A DNA stretch of 64,000 bases from the NCBI GenBank assembly GCA_022606425.2, contig JAHDVF020000761.1, positions 434,001 to 498,000 of the forward strand. Reading direction: 5' to 3'. This document shows positions 23,881 to 34,930 of the stretch, one piece after another. The DNA is from Lepidostoma basale. Taxonomy: Eukaryota; Arthropoda; Insecta; Trichoptera; Lepidostomatidae. Positions within the stretch are counted from its first letter, which is position 1. Each line of letters opens with the position of its first letter. Below the pieces are notes generated by a model. It searched no databases, had not been told where the DNA came from, and saw only the letters and a program-made list of their open reading frames with translations. The position numbers and the translations under genes were made by a program.

Positions 23881-24897
23881 CAATATTAATATGAACATTG
23901 TTTTCGGTAATGGATAATAAATACAAAATATTTTTGCATGATCTAAAAGGAATGAACAAAGTGTTTTATGGATTAAGTTGATACGTACTCATATTCATTA
24001 ATATTTTTTTATTTCCTGTTTATTTTATTTATTTACATCTGTACAAACGTCATATCTTGTTTGCATGAGATATTATCTGTTTTATACACCGCGGATTAAG
24101 TTGCCTTTAACGCCATCTATGAAATTAATCCCGACTTAACGTTTTCACCTTCGGTAAAGGCTTTGATTTCGAGGCATATAAACGAAATCGTGCTATACAA
24201 CATTATAAAATATTTATAAAGATGGCGTTGTAATGCGATTTTTAGTATCTTTCGTAAAATTTATTATAACAATAAATTATATGGAATTTTCCTGGAAGTT
24301 TCTGCTAATATAGATTTGTTTTGTTTTTTAATTCTTAAACAATTACATTTTTATTAATTTCATAATTCCAAAAAATGTTTCTAGATTTATATTGTAAGTT
24401 GTAATGATACAATGAATTAGATTTCAATGCTATTGCCATATACTGAAAATGTGTATTTGATCGCATATTTTCCCAAAAATAGATAATAGAAATTGTTGAA
24501 AAGGGGACTTCCTTAATTTTGACTGAATTAAGATAATTCTAATAACCCAAAATAATTACTAGAAAATTCATGATAATCAGACATGTGCTCAGTGATTTCT
24601 TACTAGGATACTGTTTTTTATTATTTATTTTACTAAGATTAAAAAAACGTATTGACGGAAAGATGCAAATATTGTATTTAAAATATGAACTTTTGAAATA
24701 TTCGCAATACTTTTTTGTTAAACGTACTCATCTTTTTCAATGTATCTTTTTATACTATTATAAAATGATACATACTTTTTATTTGCGTGCTAAATAAAAT
24801 GAGGTGGTTGGTTATTTCAAGAGGTAAATGCAGTTATTATTATATTTAATTAGGATTGCAGACCAATGTGAACATATCCATAATTGGACTTGATATA
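23881..24897. other. AT-rich sequence without identified features
   Basis: No gene or repeat family recognised. A 75-codon frame at 24570-24797 is low-complexity (F, L, Y, K) and not convincing. Confidence 0.4.
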
Positions 24898-24980
24898 TAT
24901 TTTTTTTTAACATATGTACAACAGGTCGTATATAATTTGTTTTTAGCTATTATATTGATTCTCGTGACATGTGGCAAAAT
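24898..24980 (-). mobile_element. SINE-A 3' fragment
   Basis: ACAACAGGTCGTATATAATT and TTTAGCTATTATATTGATTC are the complement of the SINE-A end. Head absent. Confidence 0.65.
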
Positions 24981-25374
24981 ATGTGACAAGTTTAACTGGT
25001 TGTTTATAATATTTATTTATTTTTAATAGCTTTTTTATTTCTAAAATTTTAAGGTTATTTTATGTTACGTTTCAAATATTATGACGTAAAATTTTATATT
25101 ATTCAATAAGATTATTTTTTGGCTACACATCACCCTTATCAGTTCACAAGTACAACTCTAACTACCACAATAATTTGTTTTATTTTACTTATTTTTCTTT
25201 TAGTTCTGATCTGTTTTCGTAGTTCGCTGCAATCGCGTGCCAATAAAATTCATAAATCTCTCAATTCGGTTTGCTTGTGGTAGGGGTTGAATGCTAATGA
25301 TTCTATACAATACATGTCATTCCAATTTTTTTTATTCTATTCTTAATTCTATCTATATGTATAAACAAAAAAAC

Positions 25375-25740
25375 TAACTAATTAACCAAGACGCCGTCTC
25401 ACCGAGGGGATATGCAGAAATAATGGACTGCCAAACTGTTCTTTTCTCACATACTTCTCTCGCTTTATCTACATTAATTCGTCGTGTCATGCCCGCACAT
25501 GGATTTATCCGATTACTCACGTAGCCGACATGAAATATTTGATTGATTTGATCGTGCCACGTTTTCCTCGTTTTTCCTCTATTTCTAGGTCTGTTTATGT
25601 CATTTACATATACTTTCTTTACCATTTTTTCATCATTCATTCTTTCCATGTATCCAAACCGTCTTAATGGTTGTATCACAGATTTACTTCTCATTCGTCT
25701 AAGTGATCTCATTTCTACTGCATTTATTCTTCTTTTATCC
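25375..25740 (-). mobile_element. LINE-A 3' part directly behind a SINE-A
   Basis: The minus frame (25374-25775) reads RRINAVEMRSLRRM, RFGYMERMNDEKMVKKVYVN, KTWHDQINQIFHV and ends WQSIISAYPLGETA, all LINE-A. Its first residues come from the end of the adjacent SINE-A, so the long frame is a chance fusion. The region between MRSLRRM and MERM is shortened. Confidence 0.8.
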
Positions 25741-25976
25741 TTTTTTATTGTATACAACAGGTCGTTTGAACCCAATTCCTGTATACAATTTGTTTTTAGC
25801 TATTATATTGATTCTTATGACGTGTGATAGGTAGCTAATATATTGCCATTTTATTGTCACGTGAATTCTACACCAGACCAATGACAGTGTGACAATTATA
25901 CTACAATACCGGTAATCGAACCCGGGACCTTCGGTATGGCAATTAGAACTCTTACCACTGTGCCACGAAGGTCGTC
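25741..25976 (-). mobile_element. SINE-A
   Basis: Complement of the head at 25961-25974 (GACCTTCGTGGCAC), a B-box (GGTTCGATTAC) and the body with CACTGTCATTGGTCTGGTG, ending in an A-rich tail that runs into LINE-A. Confidence 0.8.
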
Positions 25977-26553
25977 ATTTCTGAAATTAAAAAAATATTC
26001 GAGTAGTTAAATATTTTTTTTGATGATTTCACACCAGGTTCGTTATTGACAGCACATCAGTTTCGCCCTTCTCGTTAGGATTATTTAATAAATATTAATT
26101 ATTCAACAATTTCAGTAACAGCGTATCTTATTTATAACACTATAAGTTAGTAATTAAAACAATAGGTCACTGCATTTTTCTGTTTTGTTTATTTAAAAAA
26201 AGGTAAATTTCCAGGGGGACCTTGTGTGTTTTGTGTCTGAAAGGGGGCCATGGGTCAAAAAAGTGTAGGAACCTATATGCTAGACTATTCCACCCACGTA
26301 TTTCCTCTTTTTACTTTTACGACACGGTAAAGATCTAGGACATGTGTAAAAATATAACCTCGATCCATAGAATGAGCCGATTTAGGAATATTGGTCAATG
26401 TGAATAATATATTATGAATGTTTTTTTTCTGTATATAAAGATAACAAAAATGTTGACCTCTCCATCAAATGCTAATTTTTCCACATGCCATTAATAAAAG
26501 GCGTGAAGATTTTATTGTATGTTTTATTCAAGAGTAAGGATTCCATTCTAATA
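25977..26553. other. Unassigned spacer
   Basis: AT-rich. TTTCGCCCTTCTCGTTAGG near 26062 recalls MITE-1. The rest is unrecognised. Confidence 0.4.
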
Positions 26554-27841
26554 TTAGGTCCTTACATATGAAATTGGCGTTTTGTATGGGAGGAACATAA
26601 AGTTGATTTTTTTTTAAATATAATATATTTATTTAATCAAAGTATGTACCATTGCTATCTATGCACTTTTGCCATCTCATAGGTAGTTCATCGATCCCTT
26701 TACTAAAAAAACCATTCGGACGGGAATCAATAAAATCTTTGAAGTCGGTTTGGACTGCCCCATCGGAGTTGAATTTTTTCCCTTGCAAGAAGTTATCCAA
26801 ATTTCGAAAAAAATAGTAATCTGTTGGGGCAAGGTCCGGAGAGTACGGTGGGTGTCTTAGACATTCCAATTGAAGCTCTTCTAATTTGGTAGCCGTCTGT
26901 TGTGCAGTGTGTGGTCTAGCGTTATCATGAAGCAGTAGTGGCCTAGAGCTATTAACCAGCCTCGGTTGTTTAGCAGCTAGCTTTTCTATCATGGTTTGCA
27001 GTTGCTGATAATAGACATCTGCCGTAATCGTCTGGCCAGATTTAAGAAAGCTGTAGTGAACGACACCAGCACTAGTCCACCAAACGCTCACAAGTAACTT
27101 TTTTGGAGTCAATTTTCGCTTGGGGCATGGTTTGGCTGGTTCGGCAGGGTTCAGTCATTGCGATGAGCGCTTCCGATTATCATACAGGATCCACTTTTCA
27201 TCACAGGTAATGATTCGATTCAAAATTCCTTCATTATTGTGCCGGTTGAGTAATGCAACGCAGCAGTCAACGCGCGTTTGTTGATTTGCTTCACTCAATT
27301 CGTGAGGTACCCATCTTTCAAGCTTTTTCACCTTCCCAATTTGCTTCAAGTGGATTAAAACAGTTTTATCACTAACACCGCAGCCTGCAGCTAACTCGGA
27401 CGTGGTTTGCGATGGATCCGCTTCCACAATAGCCTTCAATTCTTCATTATCAACTTTGGTCTCCGGCCGTCCACGGGGCTTGTTCTGCAGGTCGAAATTT
27501 CCAGAACGAAAACGTTGGAACCAAAAACGCACTGTGTTTTCTTTTGCGGCACCGTCGCCATACACATCATTAATCCTTCGAGCCGTTTCTGCAGCACTGG
27601 TGCCACGGTGGAACTCGTACTCGTAAATAACGCGATATTTCAAGTTTTCAATTTTGTAAACTGAGTGACGCAAAGAAAAAAAACAATTGAGGAAAAAACA
27701 AATGAATTATAATTTTCGAAACACAAATACTTGAGTAAATAGCTGAATAAATTTGAATTTGGAATTCCTAACCAAAGAGAAGATATTTGAGATCAAAGTT
27801 GCCAGTACGGCAAAACGCTAATTTCATATGTAAGGACCTAA
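26554..27841 (-). mobile_element. Complete mariner element, 1288 bp
   Basis: Terminal inverted repeats of 30 bases with one mismatch (TTAGGTCCTTACATATGAAA outward) lie at both ends and are flanked by TA on each side (26552-26553 and 27842-27843), the Tc1/mariner target duplication. One transposase reading frame fills the interior on the minus strand. Length, repeats and layout are those of an autonomous mariner. It looks young: near-identical ends, only two disabling changes seen and no indels in the coding part. Confidence 0.95.
26633..27673 (-). pseudogene. Mariner transposase (DD34D) with one stop codon and no ATG
   Basis: 346 codons counting the internal stop, the usual mariner length. 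The N-terminal half has paired helix-turn-helix DNA-binding segments and the GRP linker (residues 68-70); WVPHEL is at 121-126. Catalytic Asp 158 (CDEKW), Asp 250 (HDNARPH) and Asp 285 (SPDLAPTD) are all present, with 34 residues between the last two, the DD34D spacing. Codon 173 is TGA (27155-27157), in a place where TGG for Trp is expected, and the frame continues unbroken after it. The frame's first plausible codon is TTG at 27671-27673; an in-frame TAA lies upstream with no ATG between, so the start is probably a mutated ATG. As it stands it should not yield full-length transposase. Confidence 0.93.
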
Positions 27842-27934
27842 TATTAGGTAAAAACTTTCAATGTTTTCTAATAATTTATGTCCAGTGTGTCGGTGTCAAA
27901 TAAATAAGTTTTTACTAACCGCTTAAGGATCACG

Positions 27935-28038
27935 CCCGAGTATACTCGGGTGATAATTACGTACGAAAATTCGCACACCCGAGAGAACTCGGGCAAACCG
28001 ATTACATGCAGAAAAGACCACTCCCGAATATACTCGGG
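27935..28038. repeat. Three 16-bp palindromes at ~44-bp spacing
   Basis: CCCGAGTATACTCGGG (27935-27950), CCCGAGAGAACTCGGG (27978-27993) and CCCGAATATACTCGGG (28023-28038) start 43 and 45 bases apart. CCC...GGG is fixed and the middle varies slightly. TTAA lies at 27923-27926 just before the first. They could be subterminal binding sites of a DNA transposon whose other end I cannot find, or a repressor-type operator array. No ORF uses them. Confidence 0.7.
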
Positions 28039-28239
28039 CGAAAAAAAATTACGATTTATGGTATGCGGAAGCGAGAAAAAAACATTGCTATGATTCAAAC
28101 GTCCTCATCAATCGTCAAAATTTGTTTTTGATAATATTCTTGAATGTGTTTTTCACACTATGCACCATAACATCAACTGTCTGTCTCATTTCGGGCCCGA
28201 AATGGCTTTCATAGAGAATATACCATATATATTCATATA

Positions 28240-28735
28240 TATTCTACCGTCCCTTATGTATGGAAGCGAAGCATGGAACTGGCAAAAGAAGGATGAAAGT
28301 AGAATAAATGCAGTAGAAATGAGATCTCTCAGACGAACGTGTCGATACTCTGTGTATGTAATAGAGTGTCGAATGGAAATATAAGAAGTGAATGCGGTGC
28401 GAATGATGGTGTCATGAACAAAATAATGAAAGGATCATTAACATCGTTTGGACATATGGAAAGAATGAATGATGAAAGAATGGTAAAAAAATGATATGTT
28501 AATGATGTAAATGGAACCAGAAATAGAGGAAGACCGAGGAAAACGTGGCACGATCAAATAAATCAAATATTGAATGTCGGCCATGTGAGGACTCAGAGAA
28601 ATCGACGCGCGTGCATGACACGATGTATGAATGTTGAGGAATCGAGAGAATTATGTCAGGATAGAAAAGTGTGGCAGTCCATTCTTTCTGCCTACCGCTT
28701 CGGGGAGACGGCGTGATGGTTAGTTAGTTAGTTAG
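28240..28735 (+). mobile_element. LINE-A 3' part with GTTA tail
   Basis: Encodes LMYGSEAWNWQKKDESRINA, VEMRSLRRTC, a short degraded link, then the LINE-A tail (MNKIMKGSLTSFGHMERMND, a stop after MVKK, RPRKTWHDQINQILNVGHV, NRRACMTRCMNVEE, VWQSILSAYRFGETA). A TGA and a frameshift interrupt it. The end is a TTCGGGG hairpin, the ORF stop, then GGTTAGTTAGTTAGTTAG. No SINE interrupts this copy, so it serves as the uninterrupted reference. Confidence 0.85.
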
Positions 28736-28820
28736 TTATATTCAGGAAATAATATTCATTTATAAAAAATATGTTTTTTTTTTCTTCATTTTTTTAATGA
28801 TTTGCTGAAGGGGTTAAAAA

Positions 28821-28862
28821 CATCTTCTTCTTCTTAGTGTAGGCCTTACGGCCTGTTTCTTA
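28821..28862 (-). mobile_element. Tiny LINE 3'-end fragment with GAA tail
   Basis: CATCTTCTTCTTCTTAGTG and AGGCCTTACGGCCTGTTTCT match the end of the fragment at 53.55 kb. Confidence 0.45.
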
Positions 28863-28969
28863 AAAAAAACATGTTTCGTTTAATTATTTATCACAATTTA
28901 TTTTTAATTTGCTCCGTTTTGTAAAATGAATTATATCATGGGCGTACTTGCATAAAACTGATCGAACAC

Positions 28970-29068
28970 GAGCGAAGCGAGAGAAGTATGTCAGGAAATA
29001 ACAATGTGGTAGTCCATTTTTTCTGCCTACTCCTTGGGGAGACGGCATGATGGTGAGTTAGTTAGTTT
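28970..29068 (+). mobile_element. LINE-A 3'-end fragment
   Basis: AGCGAAGCGAGAGAAGTATG to GGCATGATGGTGAGTTAGTT. A second short truncated copy only 240 bases beyond the 28.2 kb copy, same strand. Confidence 0.8.
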
Positions 29069-30532
29069 TTTAATTATGGATAAAATGATTATCTTACAAT
29101 TCAAATTCAATGGGTTTTTTTTTAAATTTCTGTAAAAATGCATCTATTTAATTTAAAAACAATTATAACAATATAAATTAAAAAAATATTTAAATGTTTA
29201 TGACTAATGGAAAACGTTCAATTGTGGCAGTGTCGAAAATTTTATTCAAATTTAATACCGCTTTTACTTTTATTCCCCGTTATAAAAAAATATTAAAATA
29301 TATATGTTTATAAATAGAAAACTTTCAGTCAAAATAGCCATAATGTGTGTCCCTGATCTTTCTCAGATATCGCATTAGTATAATTAGCTATACAAATATT
29401 AAAATTATAATACCCGGTTCTATAGAAAAAAATAAAAAATTGCGGAAATCAAGCCGCCAAGGTTTATTTAAAACAGGCCTTTTATTTTTTGCATCATTTT
29501 AAAAATCATGTCTTATGTTATTTTTTTGAAATAACTCTATAAATATTTTGTTTAAATCCTGACCAACTCTCTTATTATACCAATTCATATATTTTGAACG
29601 CGTCAGTTGTATACTTAAATTATATCGTTATGAACCCGGAAAATGTTCCACTAGTTTTTTTTAATGTTCGTTTCCATTTATTTAATATTCATTTATGTAT
29701 CTTATTTGATTTCCAGGGTTATATCATATTATACCGATTAAGATTTTTAAAATGCATTATTTTTTTGATATTTCAAATGATATTAAAATTTTACTCGTGT
29801 ATAAAGGAATTCCATTTTTATCCTTTCTTATGAAGCACTCAATTTGTGGTGTGGCATTGTTAAATAAAATATAGGGCTACGTTACGTATTCCCTCCAGCC
29901 ACGAAAGGGTTAAAGCAACATCTGTTAATTTTTTTTATATATTTCTTTATTTAGTTATAAAAAATTACGTATTTCTTACAACTAGTATATGGCATTTTAA
30001 AAAACATAATAGTTAAATTTATAATGAAAACTGTGGAAATGCGTGGAAGATGATTGGGAGAAAATGGAAGAAGCTGGGGAGTGGAGATAGATTTATATTT
30101 TTTTCAGTCATAACCAATTTTATAAAAATGTGTTCCACACCCCTATTTCCCTAACCCTTCACACACAATCTTTTTAATTATTATCTATTTATTTAAATAA
30201 TAATATTTATAAGGTCATACCTCTTTATGAATCACGAACATATGCTACTTAAACATGTTTTTTATAGAAAGAGTTTCCAATTTCTTCGTAAATTTTAAAT
30301 CAATATTTTACTTCGATGACGTCAACTTCGTACAAAGGTTTGCCATCTAGTAAGCCACTGAAATTCGGGATCGTGTAATTAGGAAACATCCTATTACCAG
30401 GAGTTTTGAGATCGTCACACTGATCTCATTCCTTCAAATTCTTACACGGAATCCCCCGAAATGTCGAATCAGACGTCACTCATGAGGCACACTCGTACAT
30501 TACCTGATAGTAAATAATACACATCAGGCTTA
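29069..30532. other. AT-rich sequence without identified features
   Basis: No gene recognised. CCACGAAAGGGTTAA at 29898-29912 looks like a piggyBac-type end (TTAACCCTTT) but no partner end was found. 30300-30530 is GC-richer and unassigned. Confidence 0.4.
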
Positions 30533-30717
30533 AGAAAGAGACCGCGGGACATAATCGTCTATCTTCTGCTTTGTAAAGCGTCATTTCTGCGCAATGCGTT
30601 AAGAGTCACGTGTCTATTATCGAAAGGGATGTTCAAGTGATGGAACACGTGTAATAATGACAGAGACGACGATCTATAAAGTCGAAGATACCCGATTATG
30701 GCCGACAGTCTCTTTCT
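30533..30717. mobile_element. Diverged fold-back element
   Basis: AGAAAGAGACCGCGGGACAT and CATAATCGTCTATCTTC on the left pair with GAAGATACCCGATTATGGCC and GACAGTCTCTTTCT on the right, with several mismatches. CACGTGT occurs in both inner arms. No ORF. Confidence 0.65.
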
Positions 30718-31487
30718 CTAACCCGATGTATAATATATTATTTTGAGCTGGGTATCGTATGTTATCAAAATACACTATTTCATACACTTTAAGTAGGGAG
30801 TTCTTTTTATGTGGAGTCTACTTATTTAAAAATATAATTTAGGTTATTTCTTACTCATACGTTAATTTCGATTTCTAATCCGGTTCCTATATAAAAGGAG
30901 GTATTGTATATTTCTATCCACGGGCTTTGTAAATGTTTTGTCGATGTTTGTTGTTGTACCACTTTCTTTTGATACCTCTAACCTTTTAAATCTTGTATTC
31001 TCCTTTGTCCAAACATCTTTTGATCAATCGCATAATGCCTACATTTCCCCTGTGTGTACGAAAGCGTAAAGGTACGTCAAACTTTTATCAATTCATCGCA
31101 TAGCATTTCACACATTCAAGATGAAATTAATTTATATTGCCTTTCATATATTTTATATACCATAGTCAATAGACTTCATTCATCGTGTGAAAGAGATTAA
31201 TTATTTTTTTATTTAAACCTTTGTATGCTAGTGCGAAAATACCTTGTATCGTATTATTATTTTGATTAAAAACGAAAATATTTTAAGTATATATGAATAA
31301 TATATTTGACATTGAAGATTGTTTGTATTTTATGTTGTTTATTTCATACGCATTACCAGGCAATGGTAGCATTTCCATCGAATCTGGTCAAGAAAAAATA
31401 ATTTACAATACACATTCGTACAAAAATTGAATTGTTACATAGTACACCATTGTAATTTTACATAACGTTAGATAATCAAACTAACAA
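30718..31487. other. AT-rich sequence without identified features
   Basis: Nothing recognised. Confidence 0.4.
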
Positions 31488-31645
31488 ACTGTCACGCCGT
31501 TTTTCCGTTAGAGAAGGCAGAGATAATGGACCGCCACATTAATCTATCATATCTTGACTTATCTCTCTAGATTCCTTAACATTCATTCGACGAGTTATAC
31601 ACGAACGTCGATTCTTCCGACTTCTAACATGGCCATCAAATTAAT
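31488..31645 (-). mobile_element. LINE-A 3'-end fragment
   Basis: ACTGTCACGCCGTTTTTCCG, then AATGGACCGCCACATTAATC and GATTCTTCCGACTTCTAACA: the complement of the LINE-A end. It runs into a mariner remnant. Confidence 0.7.
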
Positions 31646-31664
31646 TAACTACCAGTACCAAGTT

Positions 31665-32300
31665 TAAATGGCGATTTTTGACTTGCGAATTACTGCTTGC
31701 AAGGCAGAACAGAAAGTCGTTTTTCTATCGTATCATTACGGGAGACGAGAAATGGATAAGTTACGATAATCCTACCCCCAAGAAATGGCACACTCGTCCC
31801 ATCGACGTCAACAGCAACGCCGAAGCGGAATATTCATGCTGTCAAAGTAATGCTCTCAATGTGGTGGGATCAAAGGGGTGTGGTGCTTTATGAACTCCTT
31901 AAACCTGGTGAAACGGTCTCTGGGGAAGTCTACCGACGACAACTAATGCGATTAAAGCAGGTACTAGTTAAAAACCGACCGGAATGGGGCAAAAGGCACA
32001 GCAAGCACACGACAACGCTCACATCGCAAACGCGGTAAAAACTACATGCAGAATGTGGGTTGGGAGATTCAACCGCACCCGCCTTATTCACCAGACGTGG
32101 CACCATCGGACTACCACTTGTTCAGATCCACGACGCATGCCTTATAAGAGCAGCACTTCCATTCATATGCAGATGTCAAGAATTGGATCGATGACTGTAT
32201 TGCCTCAAAAGACAAGGCGTTTTTTCGACGTGGGATTCATCTATTGCCAGAAAGGTGGGAAAAAGTAGTAACCAACGATGGACAATATTTTGATTGATGT
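31665..32300 (+). pseudogene. Mariner transposase remnant, C-terminal two thirds
   Basis: In one frame RIITGDEKWISYDNP (first catalytic Asp). In the next, MWWDQRGVVLYELLKPGE, then RRQLMRLKQVL. In a third, AHDNAHIAN (second Asp). Frame-shifted traces of the D3 block follow and, near the end, GWEKVV-like and GQYF-type codons before a stop. At least three frameshifts. The order and motifs are those of a mariner family distinct from the 26.5 kb copy. The N-terminal helix-turn-helix half is absent and no terminal repeat was identified. Confidence 0.8.
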
Positions 32301-32747
32301 GTTTTTTTTGTACCTTTCAAATAAATGCGATTTACATACAAAAAAACGGACCGAACTTTCCGAAACACCCAAAAATACTCCGAACTCGTGATCGCTTATA
32401 CCCGGATCCAAATTATTCCCGGAGTCAAATTTTAGAGGAAAATGAAAATTGCGTATTTAGTAATTTTAACAAGTTTTTGTTATTATTAGAAACGAATTAT
32501 ATCCGATTGTTTTGAAAAAAATGTTTTCTTTAGTTGTCTAAATTTAACTGAATATAAAAATATATCATCTTTAAAGGTAAGAAAAAGCTAATTCTTGTAC
32601 GTCAATAATTATATTATATATTTTATTTTCATCTTGTTTTGCAGTACCGAAAATAATGTCGACCTTTAGTCGTATTTTTTTGGAAGGGAAACATTATGGT
32701 GATACATAAAATAACAATGGTCCGAATACATGATATTATACTAACAA
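32301..32747. other. Unassigned, includes probable mariner 3' flank
   Basis: The first ~70 bases probably include the untranslated end of the preceding transposase remnant. The rest is AT-rich and unrecognised. Confidence 0.4.
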
Positions 32748-33160
32748 ACTAACCACCACGCTGTTATGCAACACTGTTCTTCCCTGACATAGGTACTTCC
32801 CTGCTTCTCTAACTTCCTCCATGTCATAAGGATCAATAAAATAGCAACAACAAAAAAAAAATTATACAGTAATTGAATTCAAAAGACCTGTTTTATACAA
32901 AAAAAATGCTTCGTTTCATGCACGCACGTCAATTTCTCCGACTCCTCACGTGACCGATATTCAATATTTGATTTATTTGATCGTGCCACATTTTTCTCGG
33001 TCTTCCTCTATTTCTAGTTCCATTTACATTTATAACACATACTTGTTTTATCATTATTTCTATGTGGCCAAACCAGTTTAATGTTCCTTTCATCATTTTG
33101 TTCATAACACATTCATTCGCACTGCATTTACTTTACTTTATTTTCATTTGACACTCTTAT
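32748..33160 (-). mobile_element. LINE-A 3' part carrying a SINE-A fragment
   Basis: The complement of LINE-A from the TTAGTTTGTTAG tail through TCGTGCCACATTTTTCTCGG, TTCCTCTATTTCTAGTTCCA and CATTCATTCGCACTGCATTT. The stretch between the VEE codons and the CATGACACGA segment is interrupted by a SINE-A 3' piece in the opposite orientation. Confidence 0.75.
32822..32910 (+). mobile_element. SINE-A 3' fragment nested in LINE-A
   Basis: ATGTCATAAGGATCAATAAA, TACAGTAATTGAATTCAAAA and GACCTGTTTTATACAAAAAA match the SINE-A end including its A-tail. The head is missing, as expected for 5' truncation on insertion. Confidence 0.75.
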
Positions 33161-33663
33161 CATTATTTGTAATTAATTTGTATGTAATTATCCGGTTAAT
33201 GTAAGAATTTGATATCAATCATATTACATATTTTTTATGAATCCTCGAATGATAATGCGAAAGTCATGATAATATTTTTGTACTCTTTGACCTTTTCGCT
33301 TTTGGTGGAGGTTCATTTGTGCACTTATATATATATTTACGTTTTTTTTGTTGTGTTATACCGCACTCGGAAACGAGTGATTGCTCATTGCATCCATGTT
33401 ATTTCAAGTCCGCTGTGAATAAGAAGTTCACACAAAAAGATTTAATAAATGTGTACACTATTAATTATCTGCCCGGCGCGGCGTGACAATGTGTCCGACG
33501 TTTTCAAAAAGCCTCGATGCATTGCCTACAAAAGAAAACATATTTACACAGTTTAATATTGTACATACTGTAATGAAATGCGTATTTTATGCATTTCAAA
33601 ATGGTTTCGTACATTTCGGCACATCTTGCTTTTAAGATAATGTGTGTTAGTTAAAGTTTTCAA

Positions 33664-33830
33664 AATATATAATAACGGCCGCCTATTGTCCACAGGTGAA
33701 CGTAGTCCTCTCCCAAAGCACATCATTGCACTCAATCTATTGCCACTCTCATCCATTTATATGTCCAGCAATCCTTACATTATCATCGGTCGAGCAGGGG
33801 ATGTCTAACTCTACGGAATCCTATGAATCA
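33664..33830 (-). mobile_element. LINE 3'-end fragment
   Basis: The minus strand reads WMRVAIDRVQ, a stop, then ALGEDYVHLWTIGG: the end seen in arthropod LINEs as a WMR.A.DR..W..LGEAYVQQWT tail. + strand GCCTATTGTCCACAGGTGAA is its complement. Dead. Sequence from about 33840 to 34085 is of unknown origin. Confidence 0.6.
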
Positions 33831-34091
33831 CAATTTCCATTGGCTGTCGGTTCTCCGACAAATATCCAGCCCCCCTCCACTTCAACTCGCGTATTTTCAG
33901 AGCCACATCTATAATCTTTTTTCGTTGTCGAATAAATGCATCTCTGATTTTAGTCTCTCAAGGTTATTCCAAGCATGGCTTTTTTCACGGCTCACTGGGC
34001 GACCTGGAACTTACACACAACAAGACTCCTTGTCAAAGAGCACGTTGGTTTATGTATTAAAACAGACAATACGCATTGGTTGAAGGTCTTT

Positions 34092-34550
34092 AAATGTAAA
34101 TCCACAATTTCGAATATTGTGGATTTACATTTGAATATTTTTTTAAAAACATTGTATTTTCGCAACACTTTATTGCATTGATCACAAACGCATTTTGGGC
34201 CGTAGATGCCATTTATCTATATATAAATCTATTTTATCAGGAAGGGCGTCTGCGGGCCATAACATGGTTATAAAAAGTCCAATCAAGTGTTGCGAAAATA
34301 TCTTCTTCTTCTTCTTCTTTTGATAGATCTGACGATCTGTGACACAGAAATCATATCTCGTCGGATGATGAGATCCAGCTGTCCCTCCATCTCTTAGGCG
34401 GTCTTCCAGGTGGGCGGTGTCCGGAAGGGATTTCATAGGCGGCTGTATATGCGAGTCTGTCACCATCCATTCGGGCTACATGGTCCCTCCAGTATCTTCT
34501 TCTGGATCTACTCCACTAAACGATATCCTCAGAAAATATAATGTTTTTAA
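34092..34550. mobile_element. MITE-6 fold-back element, split by a LINE fragment
   Basis: The left arm (TTTTTTAAAAACATTGTATT, TTCGCAACACTT) pairs with GTGTTGCGAAAATAT, which is separated from its outer half (AATGTTTTTAAAAAATTATT) by a 230-base insertion. The inner part has GGAAGGGCGTCTGCGGGCC. A 17-bp perfect hairpin (34092-34108 with 34116-34132, loop TTCGAAT) stands at its left edge. A second copy is at 59.24-59.46 kb. Confidence 0.75.
34302..34531 (-). mobile_element. Short LINE insertion with GAA tail and 8-bp target duplication
   Basis: The minus strand reads DRLRDGGTAGSHHPTRYDF, then CVTDRQIYQ and lysines from a (GAA)n tail: a LINE ORF2 end plus tail. GAAAATAT occurs on both sides (34294-34301 and 34532-34539), and joining them restores the MITE-6 arm. 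A 5'-truncated copy made by target-primed reverse transcription. Confidence 0.8.
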
Positions 34551-34551
34551 A

Positions 34552-34930
34552 AAATTATTAAAACAAAAATATTATTTCAAAGTAGTTACCGCTAAACACA
34601 TAACATGTACCGGTTTCGCCAGGCTCGCTGGCATCGACAGACTGGTGTCACTATTGTAAACTTAGTATTTTATATACATACAGATCAGGGGTGGTAAACA
34701 TGATTCTATACAAAAATAATCTTCAAATATTTATGTAAAATTTTCTGAATTTAAATATTGGTATTACAGGTATTCTGTACAAAATTGGTATTGGTATTAC
34801 AGGTATTCGGTACAAAAGTGGAAGTAGTTAAAAAACATCGTTTTATTTAATTATTATTTAAAATGAACTTCCATCAAGAGATTTCAGTAAAATCATTTGA
34901 TTAACATAACATGTAGTTTAGAAATGCATT
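34552..34930. mobile_element. MITE-5 fold-back element, full central motif
   Basis: At 34613-34640, minus strand, CTGTCGAT is followed by a perfect 5-bp hairpin GCCAG/CTGGC and GAAAC. The right end returns GTGGAAGTAGTTAAAAAACA and GAACTTCCATCAAGAGATTT, the complement of the family's left end. A short internal tandem (GGTATTACAGGTATTC) at 34760-34810 is specific to this copy. Confidence 0.75.

Noticed and set aside
25374..25775. 133-codon minus-strand frame
   Set aside because: Its first residues are the SINE-A tail and the rest is the LINE-A end; it is a chance fusion, not a gene.
28715..28737. Telomeric repeat (TTAG/TTAGG) array
   Set aside because: It is only the short GTTA tail of LINE-A copies, four units or fewer, always attached to the element end.
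29898..29912. piggyBac-type terminus (complement of TTAACCCTTT)
   Set aside because: No matching inverted end or second TTAA partner found nearby; a single short word is not enough.
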